A stretch of 64,000 nt of DNA from Methanobrevibacter sp. (GTDB taxonomy: Archaea > Methanobacteriota > Methanobacteria > Methanobacteriales > Methanobacteriaceae): assembly GCF_017409525.1 (NCBI RefSeq), contig NZ_JAFQSO010000004.1:62001-126000 (forward strand), given 5' to 3'. The notes beneath the pieces were generated by a model that ran no database searches, was not told the origin of the DNA, and saw only the letters and a list, made by a program, of their open reading frames with translations. A program made the position numbers and the translations under genes. Of this stretch, positions 44,631 through 54,303 are shown piece after piece (the stretch's first letter is position 1; every line of letters begins with the position of its first letter).

Positions 44631-45792
44631 ATAGGAGGGTTGTTTCAAGTAATGTTTCATCGCATTGAAGCTTAATAATATTTGTCCTTCCCTTTCCACG
44701 ACCACGTGAAACGGTATTTGTTGAAATTATACCCAACAGTTCAAGTTCATTAATGAAGTCGAATATTCTTCTGTAGGTTACAGCATCTTTTTTTGACACG
44801 ACTTTATACTCATCGTATAATTTACCTGAAGATATTTCTTCATCCTGTTTTGTTAAGTTTAAAATAGCTTCTAAAACCCTTTGCTGCTGTAACGGTAATG
44901 TGGAAATAATTTCTATAACTTTATTGTGTTCAATTGTATCCTTAGCTTTTCTTACATGTTCGCTTGTAACTTTATCGCTGTCTTCATCAAAAGCCAATTC
45001 GCCTGCATTCTTAAGTAAATCAAGCGCATATCTTGCATCGCCTTCTTCCTTAGCAGCCATTGCAGAACATAATGGAATCACATCACTTTCTAAAACATCA
45101 TCTCTAAAGGACAATGCAGCCCTCTCAGATAGAATGTCTGACAATTCATTAGCAACATAAGGAGGGAAAACAATTTCCTTATCATTTAAGCTACTTGTAA
45201 CTCTAGATTTAATCAAATTCTTGAAATCCAAATAATTACTAATGGATAAAACAGATACATTGTCGGTTCTTGTCAACGTATATAAAATTCCATCCCCATC
45301 TTTATCAAGCAAAATATCAATTTCGTCCAAAATAACAATTAAGTGCAGTTTACGACCAAATGCGTTTGTTTTGAAAATGTCCCTGAATGTATTTACTACT
45401 TCCCCTTTAGTCCAGCCACGATTAGGAACATCACGCCCAAGCTTATTACATAATTGGGCAAGAACCTGATATTCAGTAGTATAATCAGTGCATCTAATAT
45501 ATTCAACTTTCACAAAAACATTTTTCTTTTGAGCAATTTCTAAAAGCTGTTCACGTGCAAATTTGGACGCTGCAGTTTTACCTGTTCCTGTCTTACCGTA
45601 AAGCGTTACATTTGAAGGAGTTACATTGTTTAATACATCAACCCAATATTTTGCGATTTGCCTGATTTGTTCTTCCCTGTGAACTAATTTATCTGGTAAA
45701 AACCTATGATCTAAAGGGCGTTTATCTTTAAATATACTTTTAGAAACTAAATCTCCCCAGTCATCTTCTAAATCTTCAAAAACATTTGACAT
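44623..45792 (-). CDS. cdc6: Orc1/Cdc6 replication initiator
   Basis: 389 aa from ATG 45792, preceded by GTGGTG; five more codons upstream are open but unsupported. AAA+ domain: Walker [13 protein letters not shown] (about 64-75), Walker [12 protein letters not shown] (about 142-152), sensor 1 SISNYLDF; C-terminal winged helix (about 310-389). It recognises ORB/mini-ORB repeats and loads MCM. The gene starts at the edge of a region rich in such repeats, the classical arrangement. Confidence 0.95.
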   Translation of the reverse strand: MSNVFEDLEDDWGDLVSKSIFKDKRPLDHRFLPDKLVHREEQIRQIAKYWVDVLNNVTPSNVTLYGKTGTGKTAASKFAREQLLEIAQKKNVFVKVEYIRCTDYTTEYQVLAQLCNKLGRDVPNRGWTKGEVVNTFRDIFKTNAFGRKLHLIVILDEIDILLDKDGDGILYTLTRTDNVSVLSISNYLDFKNLIKSRVTSSLNDKEIVFPPYVANELSDILSERAALSFRDDVLESDVIPLCSAMAAKEEGDARYALDLLKNAGELAFDEDSDKVTSEHVRKAKDTIEHNKVIEIISTLPLQQQRVLEAILNLTKQDEEISSGKLYDEYKVVSKKDAVTYRRIFDFINELELLGIISTNTVSRGRGKGRTNIIKLQCDETLLETTLLSI

Positions 45793-46457
45793 AAAAATAC
45801 ACCACAATAAAGTTAATAAAGTTAATAAAAAATTTGAGTATAATTTCCAGTGTTAATAATATTATATACCTAATAAATAAAGGTTTTTATTACAATATTT
45901 GAAAAAGTTAATAAAATTGATAAAAATGTGCAAAATTAAATTGATAATATTAATTTAAAACTAATTTAAATTATTAAAACTTGATAATAATCAATAAATA
46001 TGTATAATTTGATTCTTAAATATTGAATAAACTATTTAAATTAAATTAAATTTAAAACATGAAATACTACTATTTCAAATATATGATAACAATTTCAAGT
46101 GTAACAATTAAAGATAAACAGTGAAAATACTCACTCAAACAGCCTAAATAAGGAAATTTTTAAAAAAATTATCATGATTTATAATTTAGTAATACCCTAT
46201 TTAAATCACAGACAGAGAGGTGCATTGCAAGTGTAAACAATTTCATGCAAAAAGCAAAAATCGAGACATGAATTTCAAGTGTAAAAGAACCATGAAATTG
46301 AAGTGAAAATGTAAAAATTTCAAAAATTAACAAAATTAGGTGAAATGAAAAATAGAGAACAGATAGAGGGATAAATTTCAAGTGTTTACAGTTGAAATAT
46401 ACCTCTTCAATCTTAATATATCCTCGTAAGGGTTATACTTGAAATGGACCTCTCCCT
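45793..46457. other. Chromosomal replication origin (oriC)
   Basis: A 665-bp gene-free, very AT-rich region next to orc1/cdc6. Mini-ORB repeats (ATTTCAAGTGTAA, complement TTACACTTGAAAT): perfect at 46092-46104 and 46272-46284; 12/13 at 46224-46236; 11/13 at 45843-45855 and 46375-46387; opposite orientation, 12/13, at 46386-46398 and 46433-46445; more degenerate near 46296-46308. Copies on the left and middle face one way and those at the right edge face back. The tract at 45860-46090, nearly pure A/T, is a likely unwinding element. The 13-mer is that described for the Methanothermobacter origin. Confidence 0.9.
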
Positions 46458-46931
46458 CTATACAAACATGTCATTTTCATTTGAGGATATATTAACATCA
46501 CCAAACTTAAGATCAATAAGCCATATGCAATGTAGCTTTGATTTGAAAACACGTTTAAGAGTTCTGATTAACATGTCCTTGGTTAATCCATCTTCAAATA
46601 TTTGTTCTGTAATAACAAATTGATGCAAAATATTTTGATTGACCTGAAGTTCATAATCCACTAAGAACTTGTTCAAACCGAAGTTCACTTGTGAAATAAA
46701 CTCCCTATTGGTTTGCAAACTAGCAGATTTCATCAAATCCAAATGTTGTGGAGCCACCTGGGTAGCGCATGCAATAACAAGGCAATCCTTATCTTTAGGT
46801 TTAACAACATCCATTATATTTTCTTTTGGAAACTCAACAATAAAATGAAAGTCAGCATTTTCGTCATATTTCATTTCTCTTAGCAAGTCTTCGTCAAATA
46901 ACCATTTTTTTACTTCATCTTCGATATTCAT
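46458..46931 (-). CDS. DUF2299-like conserved archaeal protein
   Basis: 157 aa, soluble. N-terminal VKKWLFDEDLLREMKYDENADFHFIVEFP and a helical C-terminal half fit a small alpha/beta protein like archaeal DUF2299; function unknown. It lies on the far side of oriC from orc1/cdc6 and reads toward the origin repeats, so the last mini-ORB (46433-46445) is just 12 bp beyond its stop. The link to replication is positional only. Confidence 0.6.
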   Translation of the reverse strand: MNIEDEVKKWLFDEDLLREMKYDENADFHFIVEFPKENIMDVVKPKDKDCLVIACATQVAPQHLDLMKSASLQTNREFISQVNFGLNKFLVDYELQVNQNILHQFVITEQIFEDGLTKDMLIRTLKRVFKSKLHCIWLIDLKFGDVNISSNENDMFV

Positions 46932-46993
46932 GATATCATCATTTAAAATTTAATAATAAATTATTTATTTTTTTATTATATATATTATAAACT

Positions 46994-48025
46994 ATGATTG
47001 AATATAATAAATTGATAACTGATATGTTCTATCTTAAATTAGATTCTTTTGAGTTATTTTTATTTATTATATTTGCATTGATAATTGCAATTGCGATAGA
47101 TGTAATTTTTGGGGAATTGCCAACCAGAATCCATCCTGTTGTAATCATCGGATCAATGGTTAGTTTCTTCAAAAGTATTTTCATCAAAATAAAAAATAAG
47201 CTATCAGGGCTGCTGCTGGTAATTTCTGTTGGCATCTGCACTAGCATTATATTATTTGTTTTGTATTTGATTGGCTCTATAAACTCAATTTTATTGTTTG
47301 TTTTATTTACGATACTGTTATCATCAACATTTTCCATTAAATTGCTTTTAAAAACAGCAGTTGATGTTAAAAATGATTTGAATGAAAGCATTGAAAAGGC
47401 TAGAAAATCAGTTTCATATCTGGTCAGCAGAAACACAGAGGAATTAACAGAAAGTTTCATTGTTTCAGCAGTGATTGAAAGCTTAACTGAAAACATCACA
47501 GATTCATATGTGGCTCCTGTGTTTTATTATATGATTTTTTCATTGATAATTATGATAAATCCAATCGACAACCAATTATATTTCCTGCTTCTGATTCCAA
47601 TGCTATATAGGATGTTTAACACACTTGATGCAATGGTTGGATATAAGACAGAAGAACTTAAGGATATCGGTTATTTTTCAGCAAAAATTGATGATGTCTT
47701 AAATTATGTTCCTGCCAGAATATCTGGCATTTATATAGTTGCAGCGGCACTTTTACTCAAGTTAGATTGGAGAAATAGCTATAAAATAATGAGAAGAGAT
47801 TCAAGAAAATGTCCAAGTCCGAATTCAGGTTTTACAATGGCAACGACCGCAGGGGCTTTGAACATTCAACTGAATAAAAAAGACACATATATTTTAGGGG
47901 ATGCAGCAACAAAAACAATTGATAGGGAAGATATTACAAAGGCGGTCAATCTTTCAAAGTTAACGATTATTCTATTTACATTAACAATTTTATTATTATT
48001 AACATTGGTTTATGTGATATTATGA
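46994..48025 (+). CDS. cbiB: Adenosylcobinamide-phosphate synthase CbiB/CobD
   Basis: 343 aa with about 5-6 membrane helices. Signatures: DVIFGELPTRIHPVVIIGSMVS (about 36-57), VSYLVSRNTEELTESFIVSAVIESLTEN, RRDSRKCPSPNSGFTMATTAGAL. Attaches the aminopropanol arm to adenosylcobyric acid. TATA-like ATTATATATAT lies close upstream, so the leader is very short. Stop overlaps the cbiG start (ATGA). Confidence 0.93.
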   Translation: MIEYNKLITDMFYLKLDSFELFLFIIFALIIAIAIDVIFGELPTRIHPVVIIGSMVSFFKSIFIKIKNKLSGLLLVISVGICTSIILFVLYLIGSINSILLFVLFTILLSSTFSIKLLLKTAVDVKNDLNESIEKARKSVSYLVSRNTEELTESFIVSAVIESLTENITDSYVAPVFYYMIFSLIIMINPIDNQLYFLLLIPMLYRMFNTLDAMVGYKTEELKDIGYFSAKIDDVLNYVPARISGIYIVAAALLLKLDWRNSYKIMRRDSRKCPSPNSGFTMATTAGALNIQLNKKDTYILGDAATKTIDREDITKAVNLSKLTIILFTLTILLLLTLVYVIL

Positions 48026-49038
48026 AAATAGCAATTATTTCAGTTTCAAAAAAAGGCAAAAATTTGGCATTGGATTTAAAGGAAAAATTAGACAATGATT
48101 CAACAATAATTAGGACTGATTTATATCATAAAAATGTTAAGAAGAATTTTGAAATTGCATTTTATGAGTATGATGCCATAGTTGCAATAATGGCTTCTGG
48201 AATTTTAATTAGATCGATTGCACCATTGATTGATTCTAAAATTACAGATCCTGCAATATTGAACATTGATGATAATGGAAATTTTGTAATTTCAACATTA
48301 TCCGGTCATTTGGGTGGTGCTAATAAATTAACAGGAAAAATAGCGGGGTTAATTGATGCAACACCAGTCATCACCACTTCCACCGATGTGAATAAAAAAT
48401 TGGGAATAGATGTAATAGCTAAGGATCTTTATTTAAGTGTTGAAAATCCGTCTGAGATTCTATACTTTAATAAAGCGATTTTGGAAGGTAGTGAAATTTT
48501 ATTCACAATAAATCCTGAGAAAAATTTTGATTATCTCTTTGAATATTTTAATAATAATACACTTGAAATTGATGTTTCTATTCAATATTCTTCAAAAGTT
48601 AATGGTGATGAAATACATGCAAAATTAAATGAGCATGAACTTGTTTTAAAGGAGAAAAAAGTCGTCGTTGGTATTGGTTGCAGACGTGGTAAAGAATATG
48701 AAAAAATACTGGAAGGTTTCGATAAATCAATAGATGAATTGGATATTCATGAATCACGAATAAGCATGTTGGCATCAGCTGAAATAAAAAAAGATGAAAA
48801 AGGAATATTGAAACTATCAGAAGAACTCAACATCCCTGTTAATTTTGTGGAATTGGATAAATTAAGACTATTCGAATCAAGAGATATTCAAAAATCCGAA
48901 TTTGTCAAATCAAAATTTGGAATTTATGGCGTTTGTGAACCATCAGCATTGATAACTGCAGGATTTGATTCAAAATTGATATATAAAAAAACCTCTTATG
49001 ATGGGGTTACAATAGCTATAGCCATTTCGAAAAAATAG
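48022..49038 (+). CDS. cbiG: Cobalt-precorrin-5A hydrolase
   Basis: 338 aa. N-terminal region with MASGILIRSIAPLI and STLSGHLGGANKLTGKIAGL, and a CobE/CbiG C-terminal domain (VGIGCRRGKE ... YGVCEPSALITAG). Opens the lactone ring and releases acetaldehyde in anaerobic cobamide synthesis. Coupled to cbiB through ATGA, with GTGATATT as ribosome site. A 12/13 match to the mini-ORB falls in its coding sequence near 48559. Confidence 0.94.
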   Translation: MKIAIISVSKKGKNLALDLKEKLDNDSTIIRTDLYHKNVKKNFEIAFYEYDAIVAIMASGILIRSIAPLIDSKITDPAILNIDDNGNFVISTLSGHLGGANKLTGKIAGLIDATPVITTSTDVNKKLGIDVIAKDLYLSVENPSEILYFNKAILEGSEILFTINPEKNFDYLFEYFNNNTLEIDVSIQYSSKVNGDEIHAKLNEHELVLKEKKVVVGIGCRRGKEYEKILEGFDKSIDELDIHESRISMLASAEIKKDEKGILKLSEELNIPVNFVELDKLRLFESRDIQKSEFVKSKFGIYGVCEPSALITAGFDSKLIYKKTSYDGVTIAIAISKK

Positions 49039-49060
49039 TTAATAAAAAAGAAAGGTAAAA

Positions 49061-49309
49061 TTAGATTGATTCTAATTTTGAGAGAACTTCCCAAATTAAA
49101 GTTCTTGCGTGCACTGGAATATTAGGATCATTACTGATTTCATCTAACTTTCCTAAAACAGTACTTATTCTTATAGATTCTTCTTGTTCTTCATCTTTTA
49201 ATAAATCATTAGATTCACTGGCTGCTTCTCGGATGTTACGAGGTACAGTATTGTTATCCATGATATATTCAAGTATTTCACATACTTCATCAATAGTTTG
49301 ATTACTCAT
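49061..49309 (-). CDS. UPF0147 family protein
   Basis: 82 aa, nearly all helical, with DNNTVPRNIREAASES and LDEISNDPNIPVHARTLIWEVLSKLESI matching the archaeal UPF0147 family. Function unknown; the repeated NxPxHxR-like pattern suggests a two-repeat helical scaffold. GGAGGGAG lies before the ATG. Divergent from the small ribbon-helix-helix gene. Confidence 0.85.
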   Translation of the reverse strand: MSNQTIDEVCEILEYIMDNNTVPRNIREAASESNDLLKDEEQEESIRISTVLGKLDEISNDPNIPVHARTLIWEVLSKLESI

Positions 49310-49462
49310 AATACTCCCTCCATTAATATTATTAAAAACAAGTCAAATAAGTATTAAATAATATATTTGTTCGTAATGTCTTTAAATATTTTTTGGTAGA
49401 TTACAATATGAAATGATTTTTAGTAGAAAAATTTATATTTAATTAAGAATGAATTATTATAC

Positions 49463-49630
49463 ATGTCAGATGTAAGCAAAACAACTATAAATTTACCTAA
49501 AGACTTGAAAAAAGAATTAAAAAAATTAGCAATTGATGAAGATACTTCCTTATCCGGTTTAATCATTAAAATGATTGAAGAAGGAATGGCAAGTAGAAAT
49601 AAAAGCGATTTAATTTCAGATGAAGATTAG
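49463..49630 (+). CDS. Small ribbon-helix-helix DNA-binding protein
   Basis: 55 aa. KTTINLPKDLKKELKKLAIDEDTSLSGLIIKMIEEGM is the classical RHH (CopG/Arc) pattern: a short strand, then two helices with the turn DTSLSGLI. Such dimers bind palindromic operators or act as antitoxins. No toxin gene is adjacent: the convergent aldolase overlaps its stop by 4 bases and UPF0147 lies divergently. TTTATATTTAA about 30 bases before the ATG and no Shine-Dalgarno site suggest a leaderless mRNA. Confidence 0.8.
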   Translation: MSDVSKTTINLPKDLKKELKKLAIDEDTSLSGLIIKMIEEGMASRNKSDLISDED

Positions 49631-50214
49631 ATAATATCTTCAACTGAATTTAACATATATGTTATAAATTGAGTTTTCGCACTTTCTTCGATGAAAACCG
49701 CAAGTGATTCAGCTTCTTTTAAATTTTCACTTACACATATTACACCATGATTTTTTAAAACTAGCACGTCCTCTTGTCCGATGCCTTCACTAGCTTTAAT
49801 GGCAAGTTCGCTGCTTCCTGGTTTTTCATATTCAATATAAGGCAGGTATGGATTTTTAATTTCACCAAAACCTTCAAGCCTTTTCATTCTTTTAGTTGAA
49901 AATGAAAATCCTGTAGCATAAGGGGAATGGGTATGAACAATTCCATTGACATCGGATCTTTTTTTATAAATTTCCAAGTGCATATTTACTTCTGAAGATG
50001 GTTTTCCACTAGTTAAGACATTTCCATCCATATCAACAAGAATAATGTCTTTTTCATCTAAATTCGCCAATGATTTTAAGGTAGGAGTGATTGCAATAAT
50101 ATCTCCGTTTTCAGTTTTAAATCTGGCACTTATGTTTCCTGATTTTCCTGAAACTAAACCTTTTTCATAAATGCTATTCGCTACATCAATAAGTTCTTGA
50201 ACATTTTTTTTCAT
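49627..50214 (-). CDS. Class II aldolase (L-fuculose-phosphate aldolase-like)
   Basis: 195 aa from ATG 50214, preceded by GAGGT; an ATG four codons earlier overlaps the previous stop (ATGA) but has no such site. SGKSGNISARF, PSSEVNMHLEIY with the catalytic Glu, HTHSPYA and KNHGVI with the zinc histidines. The archaeal enzyme cleaves fuculose 1-phosphate and related substrates and may make lactaldehyde for coenzyme F420. Co-transcribed with the PolD small subunit gene. Confidence 0.88.
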   Translation of the reverse strand: MKKNVQELIDVANSIYEKGLVSGKSGNISARFKTENGDIIAITPTLKSLANLDEKDIILVDMDGNVLTSGKPSSEVNMHLEIYKKRSDVNGIVHTHSPYATGFSFSTKRMKRLEGFGEIKNPYLPYIEYEKPGSSELAIKASEGIGQEDVLVLKNHGVICVSENLKEAESLAVFIEESAKTQFITYMLNSVEDII

Positions 50215-50222
50215 AAAATACC

Positions 50223-51899
50223 TCATAAAAATTTAAAGTGCTTGTATTTTCCTTTATGAAGAACAGGGACTTCAGCAGGTGTTGGTTCAATGTTATATAT
50301 TTTCTGGAACTCGGTTTGTGTCTGGAAAGTACCAGAATTGATTAGATGAATTCCATTAAATCTTTTATAGGTGTTAATATGCACGTGTCCAGTGTGGAAT
50401 ACATCTGGAACTTCATCAATGACAAGGTAATCTTCAAGCTCAGAAGCAAGCGGAGTTCTTTCTCCATAAATTGGAGCTAAATGTCTTTTTTTAAGTAATT
50501 CTTCCATTAATAAGTCATTTCGTTCATGAGTAAATTCTTTAACTGCCATTACTAGATCGTCAAAACTGCGCCCATGATAAATTAAAACGTTGATTCCATC
50601 CAGGGACACAACGCCAGGATTTGAAATGAATTCAACATTATCGAGTTCATACAATGCTTTTGCATATTCTTCAGGAACGGCGGGTTGCGGTTCTGCGACT
50701 CTTGATGCATCGTGGTTTCCAGGAGCAATGATAATTTTGATGTCGCTTCTGATGTTTCCTAAAAATTTGGCAGCCTCGTTATATTGTTGTGTAATGTCTT
50801 TAATTGCAAGTTCCTTTTCTTGGTTTGGATATACACCGATTCCGTCGACAATATCTCCACCAATAACTAAGTATTTCACATCCTCAGCAACTCTTCTTTG
50901 CTCTTCAGTTCCATAATCACAGTTTATCCAGTCAATGAATCTTGAAAAGGCATCTTCTAGAAAAGTCAAGCTTCCAATATGAACATCGGATAAAAATACG
51001 ATTCCAAAGTCCATTTCTTTTTCAGGAACTCTTATTACACCGGGATTTATTATTTGTTGGCCAAATGCAAAGTTGTTGTCATCACTTTTATTTGCAATAA
51101 CGCCTATAACTTCATCTCTTACTAGTTTTTCGGCTTCTGCAAATAGATCTTCATTATTTTGTGAGAATAAAACAGATATTGTGCCCGTATCATCTTCAAA
51201 ATCAACTATTTTGTGCCCGTTTTTGCTTGTTCTGATTTCACGAACCATCAGTATTAAAGTTAGGCTATCTTGAGAATCATCGATGTCAGCCACTTTCGTA
51301 TAGTTTCTAAGTTCGGGTCTTTTTGTAAGGATGTTAGTCAGTTTTTCATATCTGCTTTTAAAATAGGATATTAGATTTTCTATTTCGCCGCTGGTATATG
51401 ATTTTTTGCTTGTATCCTGTAAAATTTCAAAGTTGTATTCTACATTAGTTTTTTGTAAATTACGTTTAAATTGAATTTTTTCATCTTTTACGGTTTGAGA
51501 AGCTTCAATGATTGTTTTATTAACATGTTTTTCAGGTTTGTCACTTTCTTTTTTTAGATTATCAATTGAAACAGGCTTAACCGCTTCATCTTTTTTTTCA
51601 ACTTTTGGCTGTGGTGTTTTTGATTTTTCGACTTTTTTTGGTTTACTTTCATCTTTTTCTTTAATCAAGGTTTTTTGGTTAGTTTTTTCAGTTTTTACAA
51701 CTTTACCAGTTACTTCATCAATAGTTTCTCCACTAACGGAAACTAAATCCTTTGATGTAAATTTATCACCTTTTAACTTAACTATTAATGTAGATGCAAA
51801 ATCTAAAGGATTATCTGCATTAATAACTTTATCATATGCTTCAGGTGATAGGTTGATACCTTTTTTTGCAAATTTTAATAGAATTTTATTAGTTGACAT
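50223..51899 (-). CDS. polB: DNA polymerase D small subunit (DP1)
   Basis: 558 aa. N-terminal helical region (about 1-60), a long charged linker (about 65-150), an OB fold (about 205-290) and a calcineurin-like Mre11-type nuclease domain: [45 protein letters not shown], with all metal ligands retained. It is the proofreading 3'-5' exonuclease subunit of PolD. The large subunit gene is not in the window. Lies about 4 kb from oriC. Confidence 0.95.
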   Translation of the reverse strand: MSTNKILLKFAKKGINLSPEAYDKVINADNPLDFASTLIVKLKGDKFTSKDLVSVSGETIDEVTGKVVKTEKTNQKTLIKEKDESKPKKVEKSKTPQPKVEKKDEAVKPVSIDNLKKESDKPEKHVNKTIIEASQTVKDEKIQFKRNLQKTNVEYNFEILQDTSKKSYTSGEIENLISYFKSRYEKLTNILTKRPELRNYTKVADIDDSQDSLTLILMVREIRTSKNGHKIVDFEDDTGTISVLFSQNNEDLFAEAEKLVRDEVIGVIANKSDDNNFAFGQQIINPGVIRVPEKEMDFGIVFLSDVHIGSLTFLEDAFSRFIDWINCDYGTEEQRRVAEDVKYLVIGGDIVDGIGVYPNQEKELAIKDITQQYNEAAKFLGNIRSDIKIIIAPGNHDASRVAEPQPAVPEEYAKALYELDNVEFISNPGVVSLDGINVLIYHGRSFDDLVMAVKEFTHERNDLLMEELLKKRHLAPIYGERTPLASELEDYLVIDEVPDVFHTGHVHINTYKRFNGIHLINSGTFQTQTEFQKIYNIEPTPAEVPVLHKGKYKHFKFL

Positions 51900-52080
51900 A
51901 TCAATTAAAATTTTTATTTTCTACGTTAATAAACTTTGAGAATTTGATTTTGTATTTTTTATTTTCCCTTGTAAAATTTCACTCTATTTATATTATAGTT
52001 ATATTTATTATATATTAGAAATAAATCTAAAATTATTATATTAAATTGTTATTAATTAATGAAATAATAATTGTGATAAA

Positions 52081-52578
52081 ATGGCAAACAAAGTGGTTAG
52101 AATAATTTTAGTTGTTGTACTATTTATTGTATTTTTTGAATTAGGCCTTTTTGCTTCATATACAATTGTTACTTCTGAACCTCCGAATGTTCAGGGGCTA
52201 ATAGAGATGCAAGTTAATAAGATAACTAGCTTTTTCAGCCCTGAGAACGTTAACAATGCTTTAATTAAAGATCCGACTCCAATCAATATATCCAATAAGA
52301 AGGATGTTGCTTTGAAACTGGAGGAACTGTCGGAGGTTGATGGGGTTAATTATGCGTCTATTAATGTGACTACTACTGAAGACACAGATAATAGTGAATA
52401 TAATGTAACAATAGAAGCTTTAGGTTATGCATCTCCTAATTCTACTTCAGGAGAGATTGTCATTAGTCAGACTCCATCGTATAAGATTATAGCCAACGCT
52501 ATGGTTACCCGTAAAGGAACAGGATTAATGGTAGACATTGATTCAATTTCAATAAATTCGGTTTTAAAACTATACTAG
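52081..52578 (+). CDS. Unknown protein with one N-terminal membrane anchor
   Basis: 165 aa. One hydrophobic helix (about 5-28, VVRIILVVVLFIVFFELGLFAS) is followed by an extracellular-looking domain rich in Ser/Thr/Asn with strand-like periodicity (EYNVTIEALGYA, GEIVISQTPSYKIIANAMV). No cysteine or known motif. GTGATAAA precedes the ATG. Followed 9 bp later by cobJ. I do not recognise the family. Confidence 0.65.
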   Translation: MANKVVRIILVVVLFIVFFELGLFASYTIVTSEPPNVQGLIEMQVNKITSFFSPENVNNALIKDPTPINISNKKDVALKLEELSEVDGVNYASINVTTTEDTDNSEYNVTIEALGYASPNSTSGEIVISQTPSYKIIANAMVTRKGTGLMVDIDSISINSVLKLY

Positions 52579-52587
52579 TGATTAAAT

Positions 52588-53661
52588 ATGATAAATGTAA
52601 TAGGTATCGGTCAAAATAGAGAAAACATGACTTTAGGTGCTCTTAAAGCTATTGAAGAGTCCGATGTTATTATTGGCTATAAGAAATATATAGATCAAAT
52701 TGAGGATTTAATAGCCGATAAGGAAATAGTTAAAAAAGGAATGGGTGATGAGATAGCTAGGGCCGAGTTTGCTATTCAAAAAAGTTTGGAAGGTCGCACA
52801 GTTTCATTAGTTAGCTCCGGAGACCCAGGTGTCTTTGGAATGGCAAATGTATTGTATCAGATTCAAAGTAAACACGAAGATGTCGAGATTAAAGTTTATC
52901 CCGGCGTTTCAGCCCTCAACTATGCTTCAAGCAAGCTTGGAGCGCCTTTGAACGATTTTGCAGCAATTAGTTTAAGCAATATTTTGACACCTTTATCCGA
53001 AATTGAAAAGAAGTTGAAATTTGCATTGGAAGCTAATTTAATTGTAGCAATCTATAACCCTATAAGCAAAACTAGAAAAGAACCTTTTAGAAGATTTAAA
53101 CAATCCGTAATTGATATAAAAGGTGAAGATGCATTAATCGGTATTGTAGATAGTACTTATGAGCCTGCAAAGGAAACCATTGTTGAGGTTAAGGACCTAA
53201 CTGAAGATATTGTAAACATGTCTTGCACATTGATTGTAGGCAATGACTTGACTTATGTTCAGGATGGAAAGCTCATAACACCGAGAGGATATGTAGTAAG
53301 GTCTCAGATTCATCCTTTATCACAAAATCATTATGAAATGTTCTTAGATGGTAATATTGCGCATGGTCCAAACCGTGAATGCGATTATTATCCTTGTCAC
53401 TATGAGGGCCAGTACTGTGATTTCTGTTATTGTCCGTTCTATCCTTGTGGAGATTCTTCAACAGGCGGGGAATGGATTAAAGGAAAGAATGTTTGGAATT
53501 GTAAGGATTGTACTTGGCTACACGAAAAAGACAGTGTTGAATGTTTAAGAAAACCTTTAGAAAATATTTTAGAGGATGTTGAAGATTTAAAGAAAAAGAA
53601 AAAAACTTTATTAAAGCTTAGAAGAGCATGCTTATTAAAAAATAATACAAATGACCTTTAG
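52588..53661 (+). CDS. cbiH: Cobalt-precorrin-3 C17-methyltransferase with Cys-rich tail
   Basis: 357 aa. Residues about 1-245 are the SAM-dependent tetrapyrrole methylase: IGIGQNRENMTLGA, VSSGDPGVFGMA, VAIYNPISKTRKEPF. Residues about 255-320 carry nine cysteines (CDYYPCHYEGQYCDFCYCPF...NCKDCTW), matching the cysteine-rich small domain fused to CbiH in many methanogens and likely to bind Fe-S or zinc. The tail ends in a Lys-rich helix. It contracts the corrin ring in anaerobic cobamide synthesis. Confidence 0.92.
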   Translation: MINVIGIGQNRENMTLGALKAIEESDVIIGYKKYIDQIEDLIADKEIVKKGMGDEIARAEFAIQKSLEGRTVSLVSSGDPGVFGMANVLYQIQSKHEDVEIKVYPGVSALNYASSKLGAPLNDFAAISLSNILTPLSEIEKKLKFALEANLIVAIYNPISKTRKEPFRRFKQSVIDIKGEDALIGIVDSTYEPAKETIVEVKDLTEDIVNMSCTLIVGNDLTYVQDGKLITPRGYVVRSQIHPLSQNHYEMFLDGNIAHGPNRECDYYPCHYEGQYCDFCYCPFYPCGDSSTGGEWIKGKNVWNCKDCTWLHEKDSVECLRKPLENILEDVEDLKKKKKTLLKLRRACLLKNNTNDL

Positions 53662-53670
53662 GTGAATTAA

Positions 53671-54273
53671 TTGTCAATCAAAAATCTTTTAATTGAAATG
53701 AAAAATATGTCGGAACTGATGGTTGATTTAGCTTATTCCGCTATTTTATTTAACAGTAAAGCAGCGGCAGAGGAGGTAATTGCTTTAGAAAACGAAGTAA
53801 ATGCCATGAATTATGAAATTAAAAAGGAATCATTAGTTGCAGCCAGATCATATGAGGATGCAGAAAAGTTAACTGCATTGCTTGAAATTGCAGAAGCTGC
53901 TGAAAGTATTGCAAATGCTGCAAAAGATTTGGCTGATTTAGTAATTACAGGTTTTAAACCACATCCAGTATTCAAGATGGTTATGGAAGAATCTGATAAA
54001 AGTATTGTTAGAGTGGTTGTAGATGAAAAATCAGATTTAGCGAATAACAGTTTAGGTGATTTGCTTTTGGTAAATCGTACTGGAATGAGAGTAATTGCTA
54101 TTAGAAGAGGAACATCTTGGATTTATGGTCCAGATAAAAATACAACTATTTTACCAAACGATACATTAATCCTAAAAGGTACAGAAGCCGGTGCGGATTT
54201 GATTGAAAAGCTTGCAACCGCAGCTTGTTCTTTGGAAGATATTCCAGATGAACTTGAAGACGAAATAGACTGA
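53671..54273 (+). CDS. PhoU-like/TrkA_C regulatory protein
   Basis: 200 aa, TTG start behind AGGTG with 6-base spacing. Residues about 1-95 form PhoU-like antiparallel helices; residues about 108-190 are a TrkA_C (RCK-C) domain ([19 protein letters not shown] ... [21 protein letters not shown]). TrkA_C domains bind small ligands and gate ion transport. It is directly upstream of an MgtE-like transporter, so it probably regulates it; the ligand is not known. Confidence 0.83.
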   Translation: MSIKNLLIEMKNMSELMVDLAYSAILFNSKAAAEEVIALENEVNAMNYEIKKESLVAARSYEDAEKLTALLEIAEAAESIANAAKDLADLVITGFKPHPVFKMVMEESDKSIVRVVVDEKSDLANNSLGDLLLVNRTGMRVIAIRRGTSWIYGPDKNTTILPNDTLILKGTEAGADLIEKLATAACSLEDIPDELEDEID

Positions 54274-54303
54274 GTGATAAAATGATTATGGGTAGTGATA
54301 TGC

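Noticed and set aside
48559-48571. 12/13 mini-ORB match in cbiG
   Set aside because: Inside coding sequence with no neighbouring copies; likely chance.
49463-50214. RHH gene plus aldolase as a toxin-antitoxin pair
   Set aside because: The genes are convergent and the neighbour is a metabolic aldolase with all catalytic residues, not a toxin.
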